A DNA stretch of 64,000 nucleotides from Cephalopachus bancanus (GCA_027257055.1 JAPVLO010000277.1:4712001-4776000); one strand, 5' to 3'. Numbered from the stretch's first letter, positions 1-9,806 are shown. Notes: generated from the sequence alone by a model not told the origin. Made by a program: numbers and translations.

Positions 1-283
1 GAAAGTTAACATCACCAGTGATGTCATGTGACTATTATGTACTTCCTTGATAAGGTGTGATGAGAAGGGCACTTCATCTCTGTGGTATTCTTTCCAAAAT
101 TCGTTAACTCCCAGTATAACAAGAAAAACATAGGACAAATCCAGATACAGGAACATTCCACAGGGTATCTGGCAAGTACTGCTCAAGAATATCACAGTCA
201 TGAAAACCAAAGAAACAAGGAAAACATGGGAAATGTCACAGACCAGAGAAGACTAAAGAGGCATGACAATTAAATGTAATGTG

Positions 284-510
284 AAGCTGGGCTCAGTGGT
301 ACAGCCTGTAATCCCGCGCCTTGGGAGGCTGAAGTGAGTGGATTGCCTGAGCCCGCATATTCGAGACCCGCCTGGGCAACCTGGCAAGACCTCATCTCTA
401 CAATAATTCAAAAAATTAGCCGGGCGTGGTAGCGTGCGCCTGTAATTCCAGCTACTTGGAAGGCTGAGGCGAATAATTAATTAATAAATGAATGAATGAA
501 TGAATGAATG
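284..510 (+). mobile_element. Alu-type SINE, 3'-truncated, with (TGAA)n tail
   Basis: Left arm plus part of the right arm, then a (TGAA)n run in place of the usual end. Flanked by perfect AATGTAATGTG duplications at 273-283 and 511-521. It interrupts the L1M fragment. Confidence 0.85.
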
Positions 511-571
511 AATGTAATGTGGTACTCTGGATTAGATCCTAGAAAGAAAGAACATTAACAGAAAACTCCAA

Positions 572-674
572 CTGGATGTGGTGGCCCGTACTTGTAATCC
601 CAGCACTTTGGGAGACCAGCCTGGGCAACACAGCAAGACTCTTGTCTCTACCAAACAAAAAGAAAAAAAAATAG
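572..674 (+). mobile_element. Alu left monomer (FLAM-like)
   Basis: A single left arm with an internal deletion and an A-rich tail. Flanked by perfect GAAAACTCCAA duplications at 561-571 and 675-685. Confidence 0.8.
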
Positions 675-919
675 GAAAACTCCAAATAAAGGCGGAGTTT
701 AGTAGGCAGTAATATACCAATATTCAGTGAATTCCAAATAAAGCCTAGTGTCTAGTTAAATACCAATTTCTTAGTATTGACAAAGTTACTATGATAACAT
801 AAGATGTTAACAATGGAGGAAATAGAGTAAAGGATACAAAGCAATTCTCTGTACTATAACTTTTCTGTAAATCCAAGATTATGGCAAAATAAAAAGTGTA
901 TTTTTTAAAAAGACCTCAG

Positions 920-1198
920 TTGCCAAGCATGGTGGCTCACATCTTTAATCCCAGAACATTGGGAGGTGGAGCCTAAGGGTTTGAGACCAGCCTGGGCAAC
1001 TTGGCAAGACCTCATCTCTACAATAAGTCAAAAAATTAGCTGGGCATGGTGGCACGTGCCTGTAGTTTCAGCTACTTGGAAGGCTGAGGTAGAAGGATTG
1101 CCCTAGCAGTTCGAGGCTGCGGTGGCCGTTGAGTGTGCCGTGCACTACAACCTGGACAACAAAGTGAGACTCCAACTCAAAAAAGAGGGGAAAAAAAA
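920..1198 (+). mobile_element. Alu-type dimeric SINE
   Basis: Full dimer with a diverged left arm (CAAGCATGGTGGCTCACATC) and a right arm ending GAGACTCCAACTC plus A tail. Confidence 0.85.
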
Positions 1199-1324
1199 GA
1201 CCAAAGTTAAAATAGTAGTTTCTTCCAGAAAATAGGCTATTTAGTGTAAAAAGCAAACTTTAACTTTGTTTTGAAAAATAATTAGAGCTCATCCTTTAAA
1301 AGCAAGACCAAGGCGTGTAAAAGT

Positions 1325-1440
1325 CTGATCTGCTGTGGGCAAATGACTTAACCTAAGTTCATTTCCTCATCTATAAATGGGCAAGAGCGAACCTATTTCC
1401 TAGGGTAGTTGAGAATTAAATGATAAACGGTAACTATTAA
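1325..1440 (+). mobile_element. MIR fragment
   Basis: GGGCAAATGACTTAACC, then TTTCCTCATCTATAAATGG and GAATTAAATGA are MIR core features. Confidence 0.6.
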
Positions 1441-1523
1441 GTAATAAACCTTGGTCACTGTTATACTACTTTTATGTTTTTTGCCATATCCTTGTACCAT
1501 TTGTATTATTATCATTATTATTA

Positions 1524-1811
1524 TTTTGAGTTGAGGTCTCACTCTTTTGCCCAGGATGGAGTGCAGTGGCACGATCATGGCTCACCGCAGCCTTGACCTT
1601 CTGGGCTCAGGCAGTCTTTCCACTCAGCCTCCCAAACGGCTGGAACCATAGGCATGTACCACCACAACCAGTTAGTTTCATGATTTTTTTGGTAGAGATG
1701 AGGTCTCACTATGTTGCCCAGGCTGGTCTTGAACTCCAGGGCTCAAGTAATCCTCCTGCCTTGGCCTCTCAAAGTGCTGAGATTACAGGCATGAGCCACT
1801 GCACGCAGCCC
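1524..1811 (-). mobile_element. Alu-type dimeric SINE (old, AluJ-like)
   Basis: Minus-strand dimer from TTGAGTTGAGGTCTCACTC to GAGCCACTGCACGCAGCC. Confidence 0.85.
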
Positions 1812-2588
1812 ATTTATATTACATTTATTCACTATTTTTGTCTAAACTTACAAAAACATACTAAAATACTAAATATTTAGTGCTGCCTAGTACATATTCT
1901 GCACTCAGTAGATACTAGTTATTGCATCACATCTCAGATTTAAGCATAATGAATAATTATCCTATATATCATTAGATCCTCTAAGGGCTACTGTTCTGGG
2001 TTATGCTTTTATTTTTATTTTTTGTTTCTTTCCTATGAGCTACAGATTGTCATGACAGTCAGCGTGTCTAGTCTCAGAATTTTCACTTATTTCCAAACTT
2101 ACAGATATAATCAATAAGGCAAAGTTACCAAGAATCTGGTTGGTAAGTAAAATGCTAACTAATCTTTTCATATATTCATAGTTTAGCAAATATTGTTTAA
2201 TTGAGCAATGACACCGTAAGTTAGCAATAGGATTTAAGAAATAATAGAAATTTTTAAATTAAGATTAACCCCTTAGAGATTAAAAAATAAAGGTAGGCAA
2301 GATTTTATAATGAGAACACTCAACTCTAGAGAGCTAAAGTAACTTGACCACAGCCATAGGCCAATTAAGTGTCAATATTGTCTAAAGTTTTAATCTAAGA
2401 TCTCGTCTCCTGCTTTTCAAAATGTATTCCATTTCTTTACGACAGAAAACAATGTGACAGGCAAACACAGGTACTAACCACAGGCGCACCACTGGGAAAA
2501 AAAGAAAAATTATTGCGCATTATTATATGTAGTACATGTAATGAAGCATTACAAGTAGCTGAATTCATGTGAGCTTTCTCTTACTTAC

Positions 2589-2682
2589 TTGTCTTGTTCT
2601 TACCAAGAGAATCCCCTGAAGGAAAATGCTTGTTTTTATCAACTTCACATTCTCTTGAAGAAACTATGCCACCTGGTGAATG
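2589..2682 (-). CDS. ESCO2: ESCO2 exon 4
   Basis: This 94-nt exon reads [16 protein letters not shown] then [15 protein letters not shown] plus one base, aligning with human DSSDDRVSSKEHKVDK / SLGENKT. The acceptor is ATTGTCAG ending at 2683. The donor is GTAAGTAAG from 2588 downward, the same donor context I recall at human c.955+1. The length (31 codons plus 1 nt) equals the human exon, which supports both boundaries. An internal GGTAAGAAC at the SLGKN codons could act as a cryptic donor. Confidence 0.88.
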
Positions 2683-5600
2683 CTGACAATAACAGGTAAA
2701 AAGAAAATAAATCTATTATTCTTAATCATGCTCTTAGTAAATGAATCCCAATAGATCTGTTTCCAACATAAAACATTTAGAAGCCGGGCTCGGTGGCTCA
2801 GCCTGTAATCCCGCGCCTTTGGGAGGCTGAGGTGAGTGGATTGCCTGAGCCCGCGGGTTCGAGACCCGCCTGGGCAGCGAGACCTCACCTCTACAAAAAA
2901 TCAGCCGGGCGTGGTAGTGCGCGCCTGTAATTCCGGCTACTCGGAAGGCGGAGGCGGAAGGATTGCCGGAGCCCAGCAGGTGAGGCTGCGGTGGCCGGAA
3001 GCGGCCACTTGCACTCCAGTCTGGGCGACAGAGTGAGACTCCAACTCAAAAAAAAATAAATAAATAAATAAAACATTTAGTTTATTACGAATTACATTTT
3101 ATATGATTTTGAATCCTAATTTTTCAAACTACTTTTAGGAAATTTCCTCTATATTCATTAAATGTACATCACCTTTTAAAAGAGAGTATACATATTGCAA
3201 TTTGTCATCTTGTCAAAAATGTACTGTACTTTCTGATACAGATCACAGACTGAAGATTACAGGCCACATTTCCATAATAAAAAGAACAACAGGCCGGGCT
3301 TGGTGGCTCAGCCTATAATCCCAGCATTTTGGGAGGCCAAGGCCAGAGGGTTGCCTGAGTCCATAGGTTTGAGACCAGCCCAGGCAACCTGGCAAGACCT
3401 TGTCTCTACAATAAATCAAAAATTAGCTGGGCATGCTAGTGCGTGACTGTAGTTCTGGCTACTTGGAAGGCTGAGTCGGAAGGATCACTGAAGCTCAGCA
3501 GGGCAACAATGGGGTGGCTGTGAGTGTGCCACGGCACTCCAGCCTGGGCGACAGAGTGAGACTCCCAACTCAAAACAAAACAAAACAATAATAAATCCAG
3601 TAAAAATGGCATGATCCTAGCAGCCACCCATCAGTTTGCCATTTCTCAGAGCTCCACAATGAGTTAGGGAAAGGATAGCCTCACAAAAATCAGATTCACC
3701 CCTTGGATAGCAGAGATGAATCCTAGTAAAGGGTATTGAGCAAAATCCTAAGAGCAAGGTCCAGTTCTACAAATTTAAGATTAAAAAAAGCCCTAGCCGG
3801 GCTCGGTGGCTCAGCCTGTAATCCCGCACCTTTGGGAGAATGAGGTGAGTGGATTGCCTGAGCCCGCGGTTTCAAGACCCGCCTGGGCAATTTGGCGAGA
3901 CCTCATCTTCACAATAAATCAAAATTCAGCTGGGTGTGGTAGTGCATGCCTGTAGTTCCAGCTACTCGGAAGGCTGAGGCGGAAGGATCTCTGGAGCCCA
4001 GCAGGTCAAGGATGCGGTGGCCGGGAGCGGCCACTGCACTCCAGTCTGGGCGACAGAGTGAGACTCCAACTCAAAAACAAAAAACAACTTAAATTCCTAC
4101 AAGGGCAGCAAGTAAGTAAAACAGTTTTCAAAACTGACCTGTCTAAATACATATAACAAACACTGACTTAGTGTAGAGAAATGAAGAGCCCATCCCTGTC
4201 CAATGATATGATTCTCAGCCTGATACTCAGCTCTGAGGGGTTACTGCCATGCAGAAAGGAAGGCTTAGCTCTGCCACACCTTTCAATATTTCATGAGACA
4301 CCAGAAATATTTTCTAGCATTTTTCAAGCATGCTGGCTCAAATTTTTAAATTATGTAGGCCAAGCAAAACATCCATGGGCTAGATTTGATCCACTGGTCA
4401 ACAGTTCACAACACTTGCCATTGAGTTTCTAAGGTGAAGTGATTATAAGAGGAATGAACTGGGGTTGAATTTGACAGAAGTCAGTGAGGAAGACAATAAG
4501 GTGGAGGTAGGAAGGAAATGATTACAGTGTTTGAACTGATGGCTGTATGAGCCTCAAAGCGTGCCGGGCATGTGAGCCTACCATTTCTCCAGCTGCAGGG
4601 GTTGTGATGAGTATAAATAAGCCACCAGACATGGAAGCTAATCTGGGAGACAGTCTTTCTTAAGGCCTGCTGCTTTCTGCCCCCCAAATGGGCTTTTCTC
4701 TGATTGTGAGTATGGACGGGAGGTCAACAACAGAAGTTCTAGACCAGCATAGTATAATATGGCAGCCACCAGCCATACCTAGCTATTGAGAACTTGAAAT
4801 GTGGCTAGTCCAAACTGAGAAATGCTAAGTGTAAAATAAACATGGAATTTGTACAAAAAAGTATAAAATATTAATAACTTTCTATATTGACTACATTGAA
4901 ATGGTAGAAATGGTAACATTGAAAATATACTGGGTTTTTTTTTTTAATTTTAAAATGTGGTTAGTTTAAATTGCATGTGGCTCACATTATACTTTTGTCA
5001 GACAGCACTAGTCTAGGATAGCTGTGTGGTATCAGCTATACCAAATGGAAAAGCAGAGAATGGCAACTATGAAAACACAATATATAAAATAAACAAAAAC
5101 TCAACTATACACCTACAGCGATCATCTCCAGGTAAAGGGATTACAGAAGATATTTTCTGATACTTTCTGTAGACTCTAAAATTTCTACAATTACCTACTA
5201 CTTTAGCTAAAACAGTGATATGCTTATACTCCAGAAACATACTCCCTGAATTTTGTTATTTCTACTTTCTGAAAACATTGACTACCAAATAAAGGTTATT
5301 AAACTTTTCTGGACAGACCTTAGTTGACTTATGAGGAAATTTAACGAAACGTGTACCTTAATCCCAACAAAATGTTAGTAGGCTTCCTTAAGTCAAAAAA
5401 AGGGAGAAAAGTTTCATCTTTCCACCCTGTCTCTAAGTTCTTTACAGTAACTAAATGCTATGCTGTTTGGCTTTATAAAAGCAGTCCTCTGGACTGAAAA
5501 AAAAAATCAAATTTTGTCTAACTATGTTATTTATATGATTTCCTTATATTAAAGTTTTGTTATATAACCATTTAAAAAGTGACTTATTTAGCTTTCATTA

Positions 5601-7260
5601 CCTTTACTAATTTCTCTTCATTTTTACTTCTTGCGCTCAGTAGTTCAATGTTCAAATTTTCTTCTAGTAACAAGCACTTTGGCACTCGCTTTGCCTCAAT
5701 AGTTTTTACTTCACTGACAGTCTCTACATCAGAATCCTCATCCATGTATCGTTTATTCTTTGGGGTGAGTTCCAGTGACAGTTCATTTTCCAGAGAACGT
5801 TTTCTAAGAGATTTTTTTCTACTAACAAAAAATGCTGCTCCACCCTGAAGCGTAACTTGTGGTTTTATTTTTTGGCTTAGAACCGAGGAGCACTTGGATT
5901 ATTTCTAGTTGAACAACAATTACTCTCTTTTTCCACAATTGGCTTATAGGTCACTCGATTTTGCTTGGTATTTTTAGAATTCCTTGATACAGGCTTGATG
6001 TGCTTATAACTTGGTTGATACTTAGCAGTTAAGCTCTTCTGAGGTTTTTTGTTCCTCTTCTTGGAACAGACTGGTTTTCCCTGCATTTTTTCTGTCACAG
6101 TGGGAAGGGAGTTATCTTCATTACTAGCTTTTAAACAGGTGGATCTACTCTCTTTTATCAGCTTTCTCTCCAGTGGATTGAGGTACCACTTATTTTTGTT
6201 GTAAAAAGATACAGTGGACACAACAGATTCAAATAGTGAACCTTGATTTGCAGGTGGTAATCTATTATTTTTAGTTGTGAGGGGACTTAGAACGAAATGG
6301 CCTTGTTGCAAACAATGTACCTTTTCTTCATTTTTATCGCTGTTTGGACAAATGTTCTTTTTATTAGGTGATGGAAACAGATTTTCGGTAAGCGCACAAT
6401 TAATTTCTTTGACGGAATATCTGATAATAGGCTGCAAAAATAAAGTCCATGGATAAGTTATTTTGCTTTAAAATGTACATAAATCTACTGCTAAGTAATA
6501 AACTCTACCTATAGATCATATTGAAAACAATACATTTTCCCCCACCATACATACATACATACAGTTATATATTAGTTTAAAAGCAGGATTCTCAAGTTGT
6601 CTTTATCAAACAAAATATTCAAATATCTTTCCAAAGTAGGATTCCAATAATGTTCATGAAACCACTGTATACAACAAAGCTTTGATTTATGTATATGTAT
6701 GTGTGTTTTTAAATGATATACAGTATATGCATGTAGGTTTTAATTCTATGTCTTGGTCATATACAAATTTAGCCCATATTGTTCCACTGGCTGCAAAAAG
6801 TCTCCTATAATGATTAATTCTCTGTAATAAACTGACCCCCTGTGGTCTTTCCTGTGAAAAGTAATTTATATCTCTGACTACATAGACTTTCTAGGATTGC
6901 TTACAGACAAGCATCTACTGTATGCAAAATACTACGTAAAATATTACAGAAGCAAGTAGAAAGGAACAAGGTAATAAAATATTTGATATACTTACTAGCC
7001 ATAGAAAACAACACTTTGATTCCCTCCAAAAGGACAAAATAATTCATTATGAAAACTTACTGTATTTCCATACTAGAATTAGAATACACAATATTACTGT
7101 AGCCACAAGGAGCTAATGGATGAATGGAAACTTCAGAAAATAAAGGCGAGAACGAGACAAGAAGGTGGACTTTTCTTAAGAGTGTCTATCCATACCCCGA
7201 GACTCACCTGTCACAGTTCAAAGAATGCTGCTTCCTCTCCCTGGGAGTAAAAGTTGCCAT
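2589..7260 (-). CDS. ESCO2: ESCO2, N-acetyltransferase of cohesin (partial: coding exons 2-4)
   Basis: ESCO2 acetylates SMC3 in the cohesin ring during S phase and so establishes sister-chromatid cohesion; human loss of function causes Roberts syndrome. The window holds the start codon (7260-7258) and exons 2, 3 and 4. They encode the basic, mostly disordered N-terminal region, recognised by segments such as [41 protein letters not shown] and DSDVETVSE, which match human ESCO2 as I remember it. The C2H2 zinc finger and GNAT domain would be in exons 5 and beyond, off the left edge; I searched 1-2588 and did not find exon 5. The gene is divergent from CCDC25. Two oddities, a one-base frameshift near 5883 and an altered 5' end of exon 3, are described under those entries. 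Gene identity is firm; whether this exact sequence encodes a full protein is not. Confidence 0.93.
2781..3067 (+). mobile_element. Young tarsier-type Alu SINE
   Basis: Near-consensus left arm (GCCGGGCTCGGTGGCTCAGC, CCTGAGCCCGCGGGTTCGAG) and full right arm, with an (ATAA)n tail. Perfect 13-bp duplications ATAAAACATTTAG at 2768-2780 and 3068-3080. It inserted close upstream of ESCO2 exon 4. Confidence 0.92.
3291..3590 (+). mobile_element. Alu-type dimeric SINE
   Basis: Left arm GGCCGGGCTTGGTGGCTCAG, right arm ending ACTCCCAACTC with a (CAAAA)n tail. Confidence 0.87.
3795..4088 (+). mobile_element. Young tarsier-type Alu SINE
   Basis: Starts AGCCGGGCTCGGTGGCTCAG, shows the diagnostic GTGAGTGGATTGCCTGAGCC, and ends in an A-rich tail. 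Confidence 0.9.
4735..5012 (+). mobile_element. hAT-Charlie-type nonautonomous DNA transposon
   Basis: GGCAGCCACCAGCCATACCT and TTGAAATGTGGCTAGTCCAA followed by an A/T-rich body and a GTCAGACAGCACTA end match an old hAT element. It is flanked by near-duplicate TCTAG octamers (TTCTAGAC / GTCTAGGA), the Charlie target preference. Confidence 0.65.
5602..6420 (-). CDS. ESCO2: ESCO2 exon 3 (large exon, with one-base frameshift)
   Basis: The big N-terminal exon. From 6420 the frame reads [19 protein letters not shown] and stays open to a TAA at 5879-5877, just after SAPR. Shifting by one base at about 5883 resumes the expected protein with [19 protein letters not shown] and runs open to [14 protein letters not shown] at 5602, followed by donor GTAATG. 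Exon 2 (53 coding nt) plus 819 nt plus one restored base gives 873 nt, i.e. 291 codons ending in phase 0, as exon 4 requires. The stronger acceptor (TTTTTGCAG) ends at 6432 and would start the exon at 6431, but that puts exon 2 out of frame with the conserved protein. A second CAG at 6423-6421 gives the in-frame start used here. Compared with human, about 29 nt are added between the CTATTA and GAAAAT landmarks. Confidence 0.85.
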
Positions 7261-7273
7261 CTTCACCGAATTC
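7208..7273 (-). CDS. ESCO2: ESCO2 exon 2 (start codon exon)
   Basis: Acceptor TTGCTTTTAG is followed by a short leader and ATG at 7260-7258. The coding part reads [17 protein letters not shown] plus AG, matching human MAALTPRKRKQDSLKCD, and is followed by the strong donor CAG|GTGAGTC. This is the only plausible ESCO2 start: a good Kozak context (GAAGATGG) and no coding match upstream. The exon ends in phase 2. Confidence 0.9.
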
Positions 7274-7451
7274 CTAAAAGCAATAAGACAATCATAATAA
7301 CCAAATAAATCAAAAGGGCACAAAATAAAATTAAAATTATACCTTAAAAGCCTGTAAAAATTTCCAGGTGAGTGATGGTCCCCGAAGACCCAAGAAGAGG
7401 GTCTTTTCAAAGACAAACCAATGAAGCTTTCAGTTATGAATTTAAAGAAAG

Positions 7452-7770
7452 AGGCCTGGCGGGGTGGCTCACGCCTGGGCTCCCACCACTCTGGGAGGCC
7501 GAGACGGGAGGACTGCTTGAATCCAGGAGTTCGAGACCAGTCTGGGCAACACAGCGAGCCCCCCGCCCCCAACTCTACAAAAATTCAAAATAACTAGCCG
7601 GGCGTGGTGGCACGCGCCTGCAGACCCAGCAGTCAGGAGGCCGAGGCAGGCCCATCGCCTGAGCCCAGGAGGACAAGGCTGCAGTGAGCCGCGGTGATGC
7701 CACGGCCCTCCAGCCCGGGTGACAGAGTGAGCCCTGCCTCAACACACACACACGCACACGCACACACGCG
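7452..7770 (+). mobile_element. Old Alu SINE with (CA)n tail
   Basis: AluJ-like dimer at the edge of the ESCO2 CpG island with many CpGs retained, ending in (CA)n near 7743-7769. Confidence 0.8.
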
Positions 7771-8192
7771 ATCTTGTTGCTGACCGACCTCAACAGCCAA
7801 TGCCCAACCAGGGCAGAGGCCGGCAAGGAAGCGGGCGAAAGGAAAACAACGGGCGAAGCGCCACCCCCGCCATCTCCCCAGCCGAGCGGCCGGACGTGGC
7901 CCCGAGGCGCCGGGAGACCCCGAGCCGCCCCCCCCTTTCCCCGGCCTCGGGGCCACCCGCCCCCGCTCGCGCAGACGCGTTCCCCGGGCCGACGCGCACG
8001 CCGAAAGGCCGGGTTCGGGGAGGGAGCTCCGCGCCGCGAGGCTCGAGGGCCGGCCTTCCCGGGGCCGAGCGAGGACGGGCCGGAGGGAAAGGCGTCCCGA
8101 CGCCCGCACCCCGAAAACCCAGGACACGCGACGAGCGCGGGGGCTGCGGGCCCGCCCGGCCCGGAGCCGAAGCTGCTTCGCGTGACGCTCAC

Positions 8193-8290
8193 CCGCGCGT
8201 CCCCCGGAGCCTCCCGCCGCCGTCCTCGGTCCTCGGGGACCCGCACCCCTCAGCCGGGCGACCTCTGCTCGGCCGAGCCGCCCGCCCCGG
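8193..8290 (-). other. ESCO2: Probable ESCO2 noncoding exon 1 / 5' UTR
   Basis: Inside the CpG island, a strong minus-strand donor (GCGG|GTGAGC) gives an exon end at 8193. The CDE/CHR element at 8298-8312 and CCAAT boxes above it place the start site just below about 8290. Only the donor is seen directly; the 5' end is inferred from the promoter layout. No ATG-led coding match lies here, consistent with a noncoding first exon. Confidence 0.5.
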
Positions 8291-8297
8291 GAGCGTA

Positions 8298-8312
8298 TTC
8301 AAATGATCGCGC
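8298..8312 (-). promoter_or_regulatory. CDE/CHR tandem element of the ESCO2 promoter
   Basis: On the minus strand GCGCG, a four-base spacer ATCA, then TTTGAA. This is the canonical CDE (GC-rich) - 4 nt - CHR (TTTGAA) arrangement bound by DREAM/MuvB and E2F complexes in cell-cycle genes such as CDK1 and CDC25C. Spacing and both half-elements are exact. ESCO2 is cell-cycle regulated, so the element fits its gene. Confidence 0.7.
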
Positions 8313-8342
8313 GCCGGGCCCGGCGGAGCCCGCCGCGTTCCG

Positions 8343-8386
8343 ATTGGCCGCGGCTCAGCGCGTCCGGGGGCCGGCTCGGTGATTGG
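8343..8386 (-). promoter_or_regulatory. Two CCAAT (NF-Y) boxes upstream of ESCO2 CDE/CHR
   Basis: Two CCAAT boxes in the ESCO2 sense (plus-strand ATTGG at 8343-8347 and 8382-8386), 39 bp apart and about 40 bp upstream of the CHR. Multiple spaced NF-Y sites above a CHR are typical of cell-cycle promoters. Confidence 0.65.
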
Positions 8387-8531
8387 TGGCGCCTCAGCCC
8401 TTGCCCCGCCCACCCGGGAAGCCGTCTCCGAGGCTCTCCCGCCCTGGGGACGCGAAAAGCTCTCGGGGAAACCACGCCTCCCACAATCCCCTGCGGCAAC
8501 GCGGGGCTCCGCTCCCGGCGCCTGGTCGAGG

Positions 8532-8552
8532 GGCGTTCTGGGAATTGTAGTT
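8532..8552 (-). promoter_or_regulatory. ZNF143/THAP11-type motif
   Basis: The minus strand reads ACTACAATTCCCAGAACGCC, a close match to the long ZNF143/THAP11 (SBS) promoter motif (ACTACAATTCCCAGAATGC). It sits about 230 bp upstream of the CDE/CHR at the outer edge of the island. A weaker related stretch, CCACAATCCCCTGCGG, is near 8479. Confidence 0.6.
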
Positions 8553-8774
8553 TTCGGCCCAGCTGCAGCCGAGGGGCATTCTGGAGCAGCTAGGTGAAAG
8601 AAGATTTTGTAAAGAGGCCTCTCCCAAGATTCGGGAGGCGCTTGTTTTTCACGTTTGAAGCTTATCGTTAGTTGCATTTTTAAAATTAGTACCTTTATGT
8701 TTCTTTTTTTTTTTTTAATCACCGTTACCAGGCTTCCAGGATAGAACCATCTCTCCCTATGTCTCAAGTTCCTT

Positions 8775-9068
8775 ATTTTTTCTTTTGAGTCAGGACCTCA
8801 CTCTGTCACTCAAGCTGTAGCGCAGATCAGAGCTCACTGCAGCCTCCAACTCCTAGGCTCAGGTGATCCTCCTGCCTCAGCCTCCCAAGTAGCTGAATCT
8901 ACAGGGGCACACCATCACACCGAGCTAATTTTTCTTTCTTTCTTTTTTTCTTTAAGAGAGGAGGTCTCGCTTTGTTGCCCAGGCTGGTTTTGAACTCCTG
9001 GGCTCAAGTGATCCTCGCCTAGCCTCCCAAAGTGTGGGGATTACAGGCGTGAGCCACCACACCTGGCA
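8775..9068 (-). mobile_element. Alu-type dimeric SINE (AluJ-like)
   Basis: Minus-strand dimer from TTTTGAGTCAGGACCTCACT to GAGCCACCACACCTGGCA. Confidence 0.85.
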
Positions 9069-9084
9069 CTATTTTATTTTTCAA

Positions 9085-9290
9085 GATAAATTTTAAACGA
9101 CTAAATCAGGGACGAATATCGGCTACATGCCAGGCACTCCTAGACACTTTACATGTTTTATTTCATTTACTCCTCACCACAATCTACAAGATATGTGCTA
9201 TCATTCCCATTTCACAGTGAATAAAACTGAGAGCTCACAATTGCTATTTACAAGACATAGTCAGGTACTTGCTTTGGGAAACTAAAAGAT
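9085..9290 (-). mobile_element. MIR fragment
   Basis: CATGCCAGGCACTCC, TTTACATGTTTTATTTCATT and CCCATTTCACAGTGAATAAA are MIR features in antisense. Confidence 0.55.
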
Positions 9291-9470
9291 CCCTAAAGGA
9301 TTTATTCTTATTGTCTTTGTATCACCAGCTCCTGGTGGTTTCTGGCACATTTTTATTTCTAAATAAATTTAATTAAATGATGCCCTCAACTTCATAGACT
9401 GAAGACTGTGAGAATGAAATAAGAGTATCAGCCTAAAAGGAAGTGGCTGAGACACAAAATATAAAGAATC

Positions 9471-9710
9471 TGGATGGGCGTGGTGGCCCAAGACTTCAAC
9501 CCAGCACTTTGGGAGGCCGAGGTGAGTGGACTGCCTGAGTCCCGCAGGTTCAAGACCCGCCCAGGCAATATGGTGAGACCTCATCTTTACAGTAAGTCAA
9601 AAAATTAGCCAGGCATGGTAGCACATGCCTGTAGTTCCGGCTACTTGGAAGGCCAAGGTGGAAGGATCACCAGGGTCCAGCCTGGGTGACAGAGTGAGAC
9701 TCCAACTCAA

Positions 9711-9712
<2 letters not shown>
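9471..9712 (+). mobile_element. Alu-type dimeric SINE, internally deleted
   Basis: Left arm plus a right arm lacking its central part (GGATCACCAGGGTCCAGCCT). The tail has become the adjoining GT repeat. Confidence 0.8.
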
Positions 9713-9713
<1 letters not shown>

Positions 9714-9785
<72 letters not shown>

Positions 9786-9806
9786 CGCGCATGAGTGTGT
9801 GTATAA
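9714..9806 (+). repeat. (GT)n microsatellite followed by (GC)n
   Basis: About 32 uninterrupted GT units, then a GCGCGCGCGCGC run and ATGAGTGTGTGT. It grew from the tail of the SINE before it. The alternating purine-pyrimidine GT-GC junction favours Z-DNA. Confidence 0.9.

Larger units (their letters stand above)
1..905 (+). mobile_element. L1M-type LINE 3' end, split by two SINEs
   Basis: Pieces at 1-283, 511-571 and 675-905 read as one old L1 3' UTR in plus orientation (GGTACTCTGGATTAGATCCT, then CTTTTCTGTAAATCCAAGAT, ending CAAAATAAAAAGTGTA). The two interruptions are SINEs with target duplications, so the L1 is older. It lies in ESCO2 intron 4. Confidence 0.7.
7600..8610. promoter_or_regulatory. 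CpG island at the ESCO2 promoter
   Basis: A sharply bounded GC- and CpG-rich block, with CpG depleted on both sides. It covers the probable ESCO2 exon 1 and its upstream elements. Long open frames in it on both strands (up to about 200 codons) are a by-product of GC richness and are not annotated as genes. Confidence 0.85.

Noticed and set aside
1..2588. ESCO2 exon 5 or later exons at the left edge
   Set aside because: I looked on the minus strand for the expected segments after NKT and for the zinc-finger region and found only L1, SINE, MIR and unclassified intron sequence.
7574..8767. Long open frames on both strands through the ESCO2 CpG island (up to 223 codons)
   Set aside because: They are an effect of GC-rich, stop-poor sequence, overlap each other in several frames and match no protein; part is Alu sequence.
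9714..9806. Cys-Val and His-Thr repeat 'proteins'
   Set aside because: Translation of the GT/CA microsatellite in different frames, not a gene.
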